A DNA stretch of 64,000 nucleotides, from NCBI RefSeq assembly GCF_007995095.1, contig NZ_VOPY01000001.1, forward strand, positions 707,001 through 771,000, given 5' to 3'. Source of the stretch: Flavisphingopyxis soli. Its GTDB lineage: Bacteria > Pseudomonadota > Alphaproteobacteria > Sphingomonadales > Sphingomonadaceae. The position numbers and the translations under genes are program-made. Positions 1 to 9,620 of the stretch are shown here, piece by piece. The stretch's first letter is position 1; each line of letters starts with the position of its first letter. The notes beneath the pieces are model-generated. The model did not search any database and was not told where the DNA came from. It saw only the letters and a program-made list of their open reading frames with translations.

Positions 1-270
1 CCCCTTGCCGAGCGGGATGCGGATGCACGCGGCCTTGCCCTGGAACGGGCCGAGGACGAGTTCGCCGTTACTGTCGTTTCCGCTGTTTGGGCCGACCAGC
101 CGATAGAAACCGGCCCAGTTGAGCCGTGGCACCAGTTGCCAGATCAGCGCCGAGACGTTGGCCATATTGGCAATGGCGTCGCTTTCGCCCGCGGTCAGCG
201 CGTCGGCCGCGTCGGCGAGTTCGGCATAGAAAGTGCTGCGGTCTTCGGTATCGATGGCAAAGTCGAACAT
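1..270 (-). CDS. Free methionine-(R)-sulfoxide reductase, GAF domain (partial, C-terminus off window)
   Basis: The reverse-strand frame opens with MFDFAIDTEDRSTFYAELAD and runs off the left edge after 90 codons. The stretches NWAGFYRLVG and ELVLGPFQGKAACIRIPLGK match the GAF-domain family (fRMsr, MsrC/YebR) that reduces free Met-R-sulfoxide in the cytosol through a cysteine relay. The AACIRIP cysteine is one of the family's redox cysteines; the others would lie beyond the edge. I chose the ATG at 270 because AGGA sits six bases upstream; an ATG two codons earlier (276) directly abuts AGGA and is less likely. It stands apart from arfB, transcribed in the same direction. Confidence 0.85.
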   Translation of the reverse strand, partial: MFDFAIDTEDRSTFYAELADAADALTAGESDAIANMANVSALIWQLVPRLNWAGFYRLVGPNSGNDSNGELVLGPFQGKAACIRIPLGKG

Positions 271-316
271 GGTCATTCCTAGTATATTGGGGGTCCTAGA
301 TGGGGCGGCGCACGCG

Positions 317-718
317 TTAGTCCAGCCGGACCTTGCCACGCCCGGATTTGACCGTCGCCCGCTTTTTCTTGCTGTCGACGCGGCGTGCCTTGGCGGCGCG
401 GCTGACCTTGGTCTTGCGGCGGACTGCAGGGCGGACATGCGCCTTGGCGATCAGCGTCTCGGCACGCGCGCGGGCATCCTCGCGGTTCGATTCCTGGCTG
501 CGAAAGCGGCGCGCGGTGATGATCAGCTCGCCCTGGCTCGTCAGTCTCGACCCGGCGAGCGTTTTGAGCCGTTGATAGACCGAGGGCGACAGGCCTAGCG
601 AGAATACCGCGACGCGCAGCTGGCACGCGGTGGCGACCTTGTTGACGTTCTGCCCGCCGGGCCCCGACGCGGCGAGGAAGCTCTCGCTGCAGGCGCTGTC
701 AGGGAGGCGGTACGTCAT
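317..718 (-). CDS. arfB: Peptidyl-tRNA hydrolase ArfB (YaeJ), ribosome rescue
   Basis: A 133-residue protein with the release-factor GGQ motif at residues 21-23 (GPGGQNVNK) and a lysine/arginine-rich C-terminal tail (DSKKKRATVKSGRGK). That is the ArfB layout: the GGQ loop hydrolyses peptidyl-tRNA on stalled ribosomes while the basic tail sits in the empty mRNA channel. The length matches the family, and a longer in-frame upstream extension has no conserved sequence. The start ATG at 718 lies inside the 3' end of the pseudouridine synthase gene (20-base overlap), so the two are probably co-transcribed and translationally coupled. Confidence 0.92.
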   Translation of the reverse strand: MTYRLPDSACSESFLAASGPGGQNVNKVATACQLRVAVFSLGLSPSVYQRLKTLAGSRLTSQGELIITARRFRSQESNREDARARAETLIAKAHVRPAVRRKTKVSRAAKARRVDSKKKRATVKSGRGKVRLD

Positions 719-1376
719 CGTCGGCAAATCCGGCGTTGATGAAGGTTGCGGGCAAAGGTGCACGTGCTTCGACCGGCGGCTTGCCGTCGCGCGACACGCG
801 GATCCATTCGCTGTGCAGCAGCATGATGCCGTTCTTGCCCAGCGTGCCGCTGCCGTAGACCGGATCGCCGACGACGGGGACACCGAGGCCCTCTGCGGCA
901 TGGACGCGGATCTGATGCGTGCGGCCGGTTTCCGGCGTGAAGGCGACGAGCGCGCGATTGTCGAGGACGCGCAACAGCATCCAGTGCGTCACCGCTGCCT
1001 TGCCCGCCGGATCGCCGACCATCCGCCAGCCTTCTTCGCGCGTCGAGACCTTGCCGAGCGGGAGGTCGATCGTGCCACCATCGCCGCTCGGAATGCCGTC
1101 GAGGACGGCGACATAGCGCTTGGCGACGCGGCGTTCCTCGAAGGCGCGCTGGAAACGCTTCATCGCCTTGGGGTTGCGCGACAGGAGCAGGCAGCCCGAG
1201 GTGTCGCGGTCGAGCCGGTGGACCGCATTGGGCCAGCGATGGAAGCCGAACGACAGCATCTCGCGATAATTCTCGATGCTCATGCCGCCATTGACCGGCG
1301 GCGTGACGGGCAGGCCGGCCGGCTTGTCGAGGATTATCGCCTCGCCATCGATGAACAGGACACGGTCGGATAGCAT
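699..1376 (-). CDS. RluA-family 23S rRNA/tRNA pseudouridine synthase (no S4 domain)
   Basis: This 225-residue protein carries the RluA-family active-site motif HRLDRDTSG, with the catalytic Asp at about residue 56, followed by the ETGRTHQIRVH motif near residue 155. It isomerises uridine to pseudouridine in structured RNA; the exact target cannot be read from sequence. It begins directly with the catalytic domain and lacks the S4 RNA-binding domain of RluC/RluD types, like E. coli RluA. The start at 1376 was chosen over an upstream ATG because AGAGGAG precedes it. It is the first gene of a pair with arfB, both acting on RNA or the ribosome. Confidence 0.88.
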   Translation of the reverse strand: MLSDRVLFIDGEAIILDKPAGLPVTPPVNGGMSIENYREMLSFGFHRWPNAVHRLDRDTSGCLLLSRNPKAMKRFQRAFEERRVAKRYVAVLDGIPSGDGGTIDLPLGKVSTREEGWRMVGDPAGKAAVTHWMLLRVLDNRALVAFTPETGRTHQIRVHAAEGLGVPVVGDPVYGSGTLGKNGIMLLHSEWIRVSRDGKPPVEARAPLPATFINAGFADDDVPPP

Positions 1377-1480
1377 GGCGCTCCTCTGGCAGGAACGCGG
1401 CCCGATGGGAAGGGTCGACGGTGCGTTTACGCAATCGTCAGACCTGATCACCTAGGCGTTTGGTGAAATAGATTTCGAGC

Positions 1481-2893
1481 TTGCAGAAGGCACCCACGAT
1501 GCACCTGGCCCACGAGAGTTTTACCCAGTCCCCTGCCAAGCAAATGATATCACGCGCGGAAATCCTTGGTGCGTTCAGCTATGCGCTAGACATCACCGAA
1601 GGCCAGCCCGTGGGGCATTGCGTGCGTGCCTGCTGGATCGCGTGCCAGATCGCGCAGGAGCTCGGCTTGCCCGACGAGGCTTTTGCCGACCTCTATTACG
1701 CCGTGCTGCTCAAGGATCTCGGCTGCAGCAGCAACGCCGCGCGAATTTGCGAACTTTACCAGACCGACGACCGCAGCTTCAAACGCGACTTCAAGTTCGT
1801 CACCGGCGACCTTGGCGATGTCCTCAAGTTCGTCTTCTCGCATACCGGGACCCATGCAGGACTGATCAAGCGCCCGCTCGCGATCCTCGACATATTGCGC
1901 AACGGACCCGAATATTCGCGCCAGCTGATCGAGACGCGCTGCACGCGTGGTGCCGATATCGCCAAGCAGCTGCGCTTTTCCGACGCGGTCGCCGACGGGA
2001 TCCGCTCGCTCGACGAACATTGGGACGGTTCAGGCAAGCCGCTGGGTCTGGCCGGCGATGCGATACCGCTCTACGCGCGCATCGCGTTGCTCGCGCAGGT
2101 CGCCGACGTCTTCCACCATGCCGGCGGTCCCGCCATCGCGCTGCGTGAAATCGTCTCGCACGGCGGGAGCTGGTTCGATCCCGCACTCGTCATGCTGTTC
2201 GAAAAGGTCCAGGCGCGGCCGGGCTTCTGGGAGGCGCTGTCGGCCGACGATATCGAGTTGACGCTGTTCGCGCTGGAACCCGCGCACGCCATGATCGCGG
2301 TCGACGAGGACTATCTTGACGATATCGCCTTTGCTTTCGGTGAAGTCGTCGATGCGAAAAGCCCCTATACGGCGGGCCATAGCGGTCGCGTCGCCGATTA
2401 TGCGCTGCGCCTCGCGATCGCGCTCGATTACCCGCTAGAAAAGCGTCGCTGGCTGGTGCGGGGTGCCTTGCTCCACGACATCGGCAAGCTCGGCGTCAGC
2501 AACACGATCCTCGACAAGCCGGCCAAGCTCGACGACGACGAATGGGTCGTGATGCGCGACCATGCCGCCCACACGCAGACGATCCTCGGGCGGATCTCGG
2601 CGTTCGACGACATGGCACCGATTTCCGCGGCCCATCACGAGCGGCTCGACGGCAAGGGCTATCCGCTGGGTCTCGACGAGCACGCAATCAGCCTTGAAAC
2701 CCGCATCATCACGACGTGTGATTTCTACGATGCGCTGACCGCCGACCGGCCGTATCGCAAGGCGATGACGCCCGAAAAGGCGCTGTCGATCATGGCGAGC
2801 GAGGTCGACAAGGCGATCGATCGGAGCTGTTTCGAAGCGCTGACTGCGGTTGTTGCGGGATCGGCCGCGACCGAGGCCGCTTTCAGCAGCTAG
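1481..2893 (+). CDS. Tandem HD-GYP domain protein, predicted cyclic-di-GMP phosphodiesterase
   Basis: A 470-residue cytosolic protein. The C-terminal half has a complete HD-GYP signature: HDIGK at 332-336 and HHERLDGKGYP at 385-395, the metal-binding and substrate motifs of c-di-GMP phosphodiesterases. The N-terminal half looks like a decayed copy, with KDLG at 78-81 in place of HDIG and DEHWDGSGKP at 179-187 in place of the GYP segment, so it is probably regulatory or structural. Starts at codon 1 or Met7 are both possible. Its stop overlaps the pirin stop on the other strand within the four bases CTAG. It is close to ctrA, which fits a role in cell-cycle or motility signalling (inference). 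Confidence 0.88.
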   Translation: MQKAPTMHLAHESFTQSPAKQMISRAEILGAFSYALDITEGQPVGHCVRACWIACQIAQELGLPDEAFADLYYAVLLKDLGCSSNAARICELYQTDDRSFKRDFKFVTGDLGDVLKFVFSHTGTHAGLIKRPLAILDILRNGPEYSRQLIETRCTRGADIAKQLRFSDAVADGIRSLDEHWDGSGKPLGLAGDAIPLYARIALLAQVADVFHHAGGPAIALREIVSHGGSWFDPALVMLFEKVQARPGFWEALSADDIELTLFALEPAHAMIAVDEDYLDDIAFAFGEVVDAKSPYTAGHSGRVADYALRLAIALDYPLEKRRWLVRGALLHDIGKLGVSNTILDKPAKLDDDEWVVMRDHAAHTQTILGRISAFDDMAPISAAHHERLDGKGYPLGLDEHAISLETRIITTCDFYDALTADRPYRKAMTPEKALSIMASEVDKAIDRSCFEALTAVVAGSAATEAAFSS

Positions 2894-3588
2894 AGCGCAT
2901 CGACGAGAACGATTTCGGCGTCTTCGAGTATCTCGATCGACAGCGAATCGACGTCGGTAATCGCGGCCCCGTCGCGCGGGCCGAACTCAATGCCGTCGAT
3001 ACGGATCCGCCCCGTCGCCGGCACCAGATAGACATGCCGGCTACGCGCCGTGTCATAGACCAGGGTCTCGCCCTTTGCCGCCGTCGCCCCGGCGACCCGG
3101 GCATCGGCGCGGATCGAAAGCGCGTCTTCGTCGCCATCGATCCCGCTCGCCAGGGTAACGAACTGGCCCGATCGATCGCCTGCGGGAAATTCGCGCTGGC
3201 CCCAGGCGGGCGGCACGCCGCCACGCGATGGCAGGATCCATATCTGGAACAGCGTCGTCGTTTCGTCCTCGAGATTGAACTCGCTGTGCGTGACGCCTGT
3301 GCCGGCGCTCATCACCTGGACATCGCCAGCGGCAGTGCGTCCCTCGTTGCCCATGCTGTCGCGATGGGTGATCGCGCCGGTGCGGACATAGGTGATGATT
3401 TCCATGTCGTTGTGCGAATGCGGCGGAAAGCCCGATCGCGGTCCGATAGCGTCGTCGTTCCATACGCGGATCGCGCCCCAGCCCATCCGTGCGGGGTCAT
3501 GGTAACCGGCAAAGCTGAAGTGGTGTCGGGCGTCGAGCCAGCCATGGTCGGCATGGCCGAGACTGTCGAATGGGCGTCGTTCGATCAT
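2890..3588 (-). CDS. Pirin family protein (bicupin, YhhW-like)
   Basis: A 232-residue two-cupin protein. The N-terminal cupin shows the pirin metal site PPHSHNDMEIITY followed by a further His in TGAITHRDS; the second cupin (from about residue 140) lacks recognisable ligands, as is usual. E. coli YhhW of this family oxidises quercetin in vitro, but the physiological substrate in bacteria is unclear. Met at 3588 was chosen because AAGGACTTGCG lies before it; the frame is open for 33 more codons of unconserved sequence. It is divergent from ctrA and shares its 212-base promoter region, so the CtrA-type sites there could affect both. Confidence 0.87.
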   Translation of the reverse strand: MIERRPFDSLGHADHGWLDARHHFSFAGYHDPARMGWGAIRVWNDDAIGPRSGFPPHSHNDMEIITYVRTGAITHRDSMGNEGRTAAGDVQVMSAGTGVTHSEFNLEDETTTLFQIWILPSRGGVPPAWGQREFPAGDRSGQFVTLASGIDGDEDALSIRADARVAGATAAKGETLVYDTARSRHVYLVPATGRIRIDGIEFGPRDGAAITDVDSLSIEILEDAEIVLVDAL

Positions 3589-3691
3589 CGCAAGTCCTTC
3601 TGGCAAATCGCAAGAAAGCAAGATGGGGGCGGCGCCAACAGGTGCAAGAGCGGCGGGAGGCGCTGCCCGCGTCAACTTTTTGTTCATAGGA

Positions 3692-3736
3692 TTAAAGACA
3701 AAATTAACCTTTCGCCTTCATAGCTTTCATGGTTAA
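3692..3736 (+). promoter_or_regulatory. Probable CtrA autoregulatory sites upstream of ctrA
   Basis: TTAA at 3692-3695 and TTAAC at 3704-3708 are spaced 8 bases apart, one more than the Caulobacter consensus TTAA-N7-TTAAC. The segment also holds TTAACC (3704-3709) and its inverse GGTTAA (3731-3736); the second is part of ATGGTTAA, the reverse complement of the TTAACCAT half-site. The cluster is unusually AT-rich for this genome and sits 65-110 bases before the ctrA start. Binding is inferred from motif and position only. Confidence 0.5.
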
Positions 3737-3800
3737 CAATTCACACGGGTCAGGCGAAGCGCGGTAACGCGGCTGCCGACCGGGGAAAAGGGGTTAGACG

Positions 3801-4514
3801 ATGCGCGTTCTTTTGATCGAAGACGAGCCGACTACGGCCAAGGCCATCGAACTCATGCTGTCGACCGAGGGGTTCAACGTTTATACGACCGACCTCGGCG
3901 AAGAGGGCCTCGATCTCGGCAAGCTGTACGATTACGACATCATCCTGCTCGACCTCAATCTGCCCGACATGCACGGCTATGACGTGCTCAAGAAACTGCG
4001 CGTCGCCAAGGTGCAGACGCCGGTCCTCATTCTCAGCGGCATTTCGGAAATGGATTCCAAGGTCCGCAGCTTCGGCTTCGGCGCCGACGACTATGTCACC
4101 AAGCCGTTCCACCGCGAAGAGCTGGTGGCGCGGATCCAGGCGGTCGTGCGGCGCTCGAAGGGCCATTCGCAATCGGTCATCCGCACCGGCAAGCTGGCGG
4201 TCAATCTCGATGCCAAGACGGTCGAGGTCGACGGCAACCGCGTCCACCTGACCGGCAAGGAATACCAGATGCTCGAGCTGCTTTCGCTGCGCAAGGGCAC
4301 GACGCTGACCAAGGAAATGTTCCTCAACCACCTGTATGGCGGGATGGACGAGCCCGAGCTCAAGATCATCGACGTCTTCATCTGCAAGCTGCGCAAGAAA
4401 CTGAGCCTCGCATGCGGTGGCGAAAACTACATCGAGACGGTCTGGGGCCGCGGCTATGTCCTGCGCGACGTCGATGCCGAAGACGGTGAGATCGAAGTCG
4501 CCGCCGTCGCCTGA
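3801..4514 (+). CDS. ctrA: Cell cycle response regulator CtrA
   Basis: A 237-residue OmpR-type regulator: receiver domain (1-120) with the acidic pocket EDE at 7-9, phospho-acceptor Asp51 in [12 protein letters not shown] and Lys in VTKPF, then a winged-helix DNA-binding domain (from about 125) ending in WGRGYVLRD. Length, Asp51 and the sequence [19 protein letters not shown] are characteristic of alphaproteobacterial CtrA rather than of a general OmpR protein. CtrA controls cell division, motility and polarity genes by binding TTAA-containing boxes. The C-terminus ends in VAAVA, similar to the Ala-Ala-type tail used for ClpXP turnover in Caulobacter. Monocistronic: its own regulatory cluster lies upstream and a perfect terminator downstream. 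Confidence 0.96.
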   Translation: MRVLLIEDEPTTAKAIELMLSTEGFNVYTTDLGEEGLDLGKLYDYDIILLDLNLPDMHGYDVLKKLRVAKVQTPVLILSGISEMDSKVRSFGFGADDYVTKPFHREELVARIQAVVRRSKGHSQSVIRTGKLAVNLDAKTVEVDGNRVHLTGKEYQMLELLSLRKGTTLTKEMFLNHLYGGMDEPELKIIDVFICKLRKKLSLACGGENYIETVWGRGYVLRDVDAEDGEIEVAAVA

Positions 4515-4543
4515 GTTTCACGAGACCCTACCCGGGGGGGCAG

Positions 4544-4580
4544 GAGCCGGCAGGAGCAATCCTGCCGGCTCTTTTCTTTT
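4544..4580 (+). terminator. Rho-independent terminator of ctrA
   Basis: A perfect 12-bp stem, GAGCCGGCAGGA (4544-4555) against TCCTGCCGGCTC (4560-4571), closes on a GCAA tetraloop and is followed by TTTTCTTTT. It lies 30 bases after the ctrA stop. Confidence 0.95.
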
Positions 4581-4613
4581 GCCAGCTTCGCCGATTCGCC
4601 TTAATTCGCGGTG

Positions 4614-5570
4614 ATGGCGCGGCTCCTCCAGATCGTCAACGGCAAGCCGGTCGAAACGCAGGGCGCAAAGGCACGCGACCTTTCAACCGAAGACGAATTT
4701 TCCTGGCTTCACCTCGATGGGCGCGATGAGGGCGACAAGGCGTGGCTCGCGCGCCAGTCGGGCCTGCCCGAAACCGTACGCGGCGCGCTGATTGCGCGCG
4801 AAACCCGCCCGCGAACCGAATTCGTCGACGAAGGTGCGCTGGTCAACCTGCGTGGGCTTGGCGCGACGCCCGACGACGATCCCGATCCGCTGACTTCGAT
4901 CCGGTTCTGGGCGGCGGCAGGGCGCATCATGTCGGTCAGCTTTCGCACGAGCGCTTCGCTCGAACCCGTCGTCGAATGCTTCCTGGCGAGTGAGATCACG
5001 ACGCCCGGCGACTTGCTCGCCGAATTCGCCCGCGACATGTCCGAACGGCTCGATCCCAAGGTTGGCGATCTTGGCGACACGATCGATTTCTGCGAGGGGC
5101 GGCTCGATGCCAAGCGCGCGCATGCGGTACGGCGGCGCGTGGCGAAAGCGCGGTCGGAAGCGATCGCCTATCGTCGCTTTATCGTGCCGCAGCTGCACGC
5201 AGTTGAAGCGCTGGCGACCACCTCGGCCGAATGGGTCGAGAAGGACGATCGTGAGCATCTCCGCGCGGCGCAGGACCGGTTTGCACGGATGGCCGAAGAG
5301 CTTGAGTCGGTGCGAGAGCGCAGCGCCTTGATTTCCGAGGAGCTCACCGACCTGCGCGCCGAGCAGTTGGACCGGCGCTCGCTGCTGCTGTCGATCGTCG
5401 CGCTCATCTTCCTGCCGTTGACCTTCATCACCGGACTGTTCGGGATGAACACGCGCGTTCCCTGGGAACAGGATATCCAGGGTTTCTGGATCATCCTGGG
5501 CGTCTGCGCGGCGATCACCTTATCCTTGCTCGGCTGGTTCGCGCGGCGCCACTGGCTGGGCGAACGCTAG
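4614..5570 (+). CDS. ZntB/CorA-family divalent metal transporter
   Basis: A 318-residue protein with a long charged N-terminal cytoplasmic domain rich in helices (1-255) and two C-terminal membrane segments (about 258-280 and 292-312). The first ends in the family signature GMN (GLFGMN), the selectivity loop of CorA-type channels. The sequence preceding GMN and the loop after it (TRVPWEQDIQGFW) resemble ZntB more than magnesium CorA, so zinc transport is likely but not proven. A GTG lies just before the chosen ATG. It follows the ctrA terminator and is therefore expressed separately; it ends 4 bases before the convergent peptidase gene. Confidence 0.85.
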   Translation: MARLLQIVNGKPVETQGAKARDLSTEDEFSWLHLDGRDEGDKAWLARQSGLPETVRGALIARETRPRTEFVDEGALVNLRGLGATPDDDPDPLTSIRFWAAAGRIMSVSFRTSASLEPVVECFLASEITTPGDLLAEFARDMSERLDPKVGDLGDTIDFCEGRLDAKRAHAVRRRVAKARSEAIAYRRFIVPQLHAVEALATTSAEWVEKDDREHLRAAQDRFARMAEELESVRERSALISEELTDLRAEQLDRRSLLLSIVALIFLPLTFITGLFGMNTRVPWEQDIQGFWIILGVCAAITLSLLGWFARRHWLGER

Positions 5571-5574
5571 GCGA

Positions 5575-6927
5575 TCAGCGCGGCGCCTGGCCGCCAAAGG
5601 CGACGATGCTTTCCTCGCCATTGGCCGCGACGCTCGCCACGCCGAAGAAATTGTCGTCGACGATGACGTCCTTCAGGACCAGTTCGGTCGCCTTGGTGTC
5701 GCGGTGGTCGGACCAGATCTGGCGATCGGCGCGGCGCCAGTAGACGCGGTAATGATCGGCGCCGGCGACGGGCATCCAGCGAACCGTCGTATCGCTGCTG
5801 ACCGCGCCTTCGAGCGTCACCGTGGCGGGTGGTGGCGGCGCGTCGGAAAGCTCGCCGGCCAGCGCGACGTTGAGGTTGGTGACGCGCGCGAGATACGCGA
5901 AGTCCATTTCGTCGACGGTGTCGCCGTACTTGATCCCGTTCTCGACGCGGACATCCTGGTGCTGGTGGTCGTAGTCCTCGACGCCGACTGAAAAGCGGAT
6001 CGCGGGAAAGCCGTATTCGAGCGCGGGCAAATGGTCGCCGCCGCGTCCGAACCGATCGGGCCGGCGGACCGCCAGCACTTCGAGCGGGCTGCGGCTCAGG
6101 TGCGCCGCGCGGATTGCGGCCTTGGCCAGCGCGCGGCTGGGGCCGTCGTCCTCGCCCCCGTTCTGGCGGCGGACCTTCTGCGCCGTGAGGTCCTCGGCGT
6201 CGCGAATGCCTTCGCTAAACACCCGGACGCGGTCATCGACGATGCTGCCATTCTGGCCGTGGGTCCCGCCGACGATGTCATTGTTGAGCATCGCAACGAC
6301 ATTCCAGCCTTGTTCCTTGGCATGTTCGGCAATCAGCCGCCCGCCGAACAGGCCCTGTTCCTCGCCGGTCAAAAGACCAAAGACGATGGTTCCGTGGTGC
6401 CGCCGCTTGCTCAGCAGTCGCGCCGCCTCGATCACCAACGCGGTGCCCGAGCCGTCGTCATTGGCGCCCGGCGCGTCGCTGGCCGCGTCCATCACGTCGC
6501 TCGCGCGGCTGTCGATATGGCCGGTAATCAGCACGACCTGGTTGGGATCGCCCGTGCCGCGCAGCGTTGCCAGCACATCGACGATCTCGACACCGTCGGG
6601 GATCCGCGGCCCGGTCATCCGGCGCTTGACCGTCGTGACCTCGAGACAGCCGCCGCACGCCGCCGAAATCCGTTCGAACTCCTCAAAACCCCATTTGCGG
6701 GCCGCGCCAATGCCGCGGACCGGATCGGTCGCGCTCGACAAGGTATGGCGGGTGCCGAACGAGACGAGCTTTTCGACGTCGGCGCGCAGGCGCGCTGGGC
6801 TGGCGATCGCGGTTGGGCGAGGGCTCGCTGCGGGGCCGAGATATTCGACGCGCGGTTCGGTCGGCATGGCGCACGCGGTCAGCGACAGCGAAACGAGGAC
6901 GGCGGTGAGTGCGGATTTTTTCATCAT
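5575..6927 (-). CDS. M28-family zinc aminopeptidase, lipoprotein
   Basis: A 450-residue protein with a lipoprotein signal (LSLTACAMP, cleavage before Cys19). The catalytic core shows the M28 ligand series in order: HIDSR (His and Asp), GANDDGSGTA (bridging Asp), TGEEQG (catalytic Glu pair), NNDIVGG (Asp) and a late His in the YDHQHQD segment. After the catalytic domain (to about residue 355) there is a proline-rich linker and a fibronectin-III-like domain of about 90 residues containing HYRVYWRR. It probably trims peptides in the periplasm, anchored to the membrane. The double ATG start (6927/6924) is ambiguous. It is divergent from the small lipoprotein gene. Confidence 0.88.
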   Translation of the reverse strand: MMKKSALTAVLVSLSLTACAMPTEPRVEYLGPAASPRPTAIASPARLRADVEKLVSFGTRHTLSSATDPVRGIGAARKWGFEEFERISAACGGCLEVTTVKRRMTGPRIPDGVEIVDVLATLRGTGDPNQVVLITGHIDSRASDVMDAASDAPGANDDGSGTALVIEAARLLSKRRHHGTIVFGLLTGEEQGLFGGRLIAEHAKEQGWNVVAMLNNDIVGGTHGQNGSIVDDRVRVFSEGIRDAEDLTAQKVRRQNGGEDDGPSRALAKAAIRAAHLSRSPLEVLAVRRPDRFGRGGDHLPALEYGFPAIRFSVGVEDYDHQHQDVRVENGIKYGDTVDEMDFAYLARVTNLNVALAGELSDAPPPPATVTLEGAVSSDTTVRWMPVAGADHYRVYWRRADRQIWSDHRDTKATELVLKDVIVDDNFFGVASVAANGEESIVAFGGQAPR

Positions 6928-7053
6928 GGCTGCAGCTTGCCGCCGGCTCGGTGCGCTGGCAAGCGCAGATCCTCTCGACGCGCGTTGCGGCCACGACTAG
7001 TCTCGGCCAAACCGCTTCGAAGGCGAGGCATTTCAATGAAGGATATCGTGACC

Positions 7054-7365
7054 ATGAGAGCGAAACTTGTCGCGGTAGCAGTGCTCGCCGCGCTGCTCAG
7101 CAGCTGCGCAACCCCCGAATCGCGATTGCGTAGCGGCCTGATCGATGCCGGCCTGTCGCGGCCGATGGCGTCGTGCATGGCGCAAAGAATGGCCGACCGG
7201 CTGTCGCTGCTCCAGATGAAACGGCTCGGCGGGCTGGCCAACCTCAAGGACGATCGGTTGAGCCAGATTTCGCTCGAACGGTTCCTCTATGACGTTCGCG
7301 CGCTCAAGGATCCCGAAATTCTGGCTGTCGCCACGACATCGGCTGGAATCTGCGCGCTCGGTTAG
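7054..7365 (+). CDS. Small lipoprotein of unknown function
   Basis: A 103-residue protein beginning [18 protein letters not shown], a clear lipoprotein signal with a lipobox LLSSC. The mature part is helical and contains paired segments around CMAQRM and a terminal TSAGICALG, so two further cysteines could pair. I do not recognise a characterised family; similar short lipoproteins are common in sphingomonads. The ATG at 7054 has AAGGA about ten bases upstream; an ATG at 7036 is an alternative giving six more residues but placing charged residues before the signal. It precedes sucC by 101 bases without a visible terminator. Confidence 0.7.
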   Translation: MRAKLVAVAVLAALLSSCATPESRLRSGLIDAGLSRPMASCMAQRMADRLSLLQMKRLGGLANLKDDRLSQISLERFLYDVRALKDPEILAVATTSAGICALG

Positions 7366-7466
7366 CGCTCGCCCTTTTCTTGACGGCCGGCTTGTGCTTA
7401 AGCGCGGCCAACCGAGACGCGGGCGCAGAGTCGTTCTCGTCAATTCCCACAGGCACGGAGATCCGC

Positions 7467-8666
<1,200 letters not shown>

Positions 8667-8675
8667 GAGTTTTTT

Positions 8676-8851
8676 CCTCTCCCTTGAGGGGAGAGGATAT
8701 GAAGACTTGCCAGCTTGCTGGTTAGTCGCAGTTGGAGAGGGTGAGCGAGCCATTGGGCTCGCGCGGTCGGAACGACCGCTCCCCCTCACCCAGCTACGAC
8801 TAGGCCCTGACGGGCCAAGTCTACGCAACCCTCTCCCACCAGGGGAGAGGG
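8676..8851. repeat. Multi-hairpin intergenic repeat element (REP/MITE-like)
   Basis: The whole sucC-etfB gap is built from inverted repeats. CCTCTCCC...GGGAGAGG occurs at both ends (8676-8696 and 8829-8851). Between them are GCGAGCC/GGCTCGC (8745-8751 and 8756-8762), GCGGTCG-GAA-CGACCGC (8763-8779) and GGCCC-TGAC-GGGCC (8803-8816), and the arm GTTAGTCGCAGTTGG is mirrored imperfectly by CCAGCTACGACTAGG. No protein is encoded. It resembles dispersed palindromic elements of GC-rich proteobacteria. Only one copy is visible in this window. Confidence 0.75.
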
Positions 8852-8872
8852 AAGGTTAGGAGAAGAACCGAC

Positions 8873-9619
8873 ATGAAAATCCTCGTCCCCGTCAAACGGG
8901 TGATCGATTATAACGTCAAGCCGCGGGTCAAGGCCGACGGCAGCGGCGTCGATCTCGCCAACGTCAAGATGAGCATGAACCCGTTCGACGAGATTGCCGT
9001 CGAAGAGGCGATCCGGCTCAAGGAAAAAGGCCCCGCCGAAGAGATCATCGCGGTTTCGGTCGGTCCGGCCAAGGCGACCGAGACGCTGCGCACCGCGCTG
9101 GCGATGGGTGCCGACCGTGCGATCCTGATCGAGACCGATGAGACCGTCGAACCGCTGGGGGTAGCGAAATTGCTCGCCAAGGTCGTCGAGGCCGAAGCGC
9201 CGCAGCTCGTCATCCTCGGCAAACAGGCGATCGACGACGACAGCAACCAGACGGGGCAGATGCTCGCTGCGCTGCTTGGCTGGGGGCAAGGCACTTTCGC
9301 ATCGAAGGTCGTCGTTGAGGGTGATAGCGTCGATGTCACGCGCGAGGTCGATGGCGGGCTCGAGACGGTCAAGCTCAAGCTTCCCGCGATCGTTACCACT
9401 GACTTGCGCCTCAACGAGCCACGCTATGCCTCGTTGCCCAACATCATGAAGGCGAAGTCGAAGCCGCTCGAGCAGAAAACGCCCGAAGATTACGGCGTCG
9501 ATATCGCGCCGCGTTTGAAGACGCTCAAGGTCGTAGAACCGCCCGTTCGACAAGCGGGGATCAAGGTCGCCGATGTCGACGAGCTCGTTGCCAAACTCAA
9601 AGCCCTGGGAGTCGCCTGA
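8873..9619 (+). CDS. etfB: Electron transfer flavoprotein beta subunit
   Basis: A 248-residue EtfB/FixA-family protein starting [19 protein letters not shown], with the family segment [20 protein letters not shown] that forms the recognition loop for dehydrogenase partners. It binds AMP and, with EtfA, passes electrons from acyl-CoA dehydrogenases to ETF:ubiquinone oxidoreductase. Its stop and the etfA start are separated by one base, so the two are translated as a unit. The repeat upstream may set its expression relative to sucC. A Shine-Dalgarno GGAGAAG precedes the ATG. Confidence 0.96.
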   Translation: MKILVPVKRVIDYNVKPRVKADGSGVDLANVKMSMNPFDEIAVEEAIRLKEKGPAEEIIAVSVGPAKATETLRTALAMGADRAILIETDETVEPLGVAKLLAKVVEAEAPQLVILGKQAIDDDSNQTGQMLAALLGWGQGTFASKVVVEGDSVDVTREVDGGLETVKLKLPAIVTTDLRLNEPRYASLPNIMKAKSKPLEQKTPEDYGVDIAPRLKTLKVVEPPVRQAGIKVADVDELVAKLKALGVA

Positions 9620-9620
9620 T

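Noticed and set aside
6031-7053. Long upstream extension of the lipoprotein gene opposite the M28 peptidase
   Set aside because: Only the last 103 codons look like protein; the rest is antisense to the peptidase.
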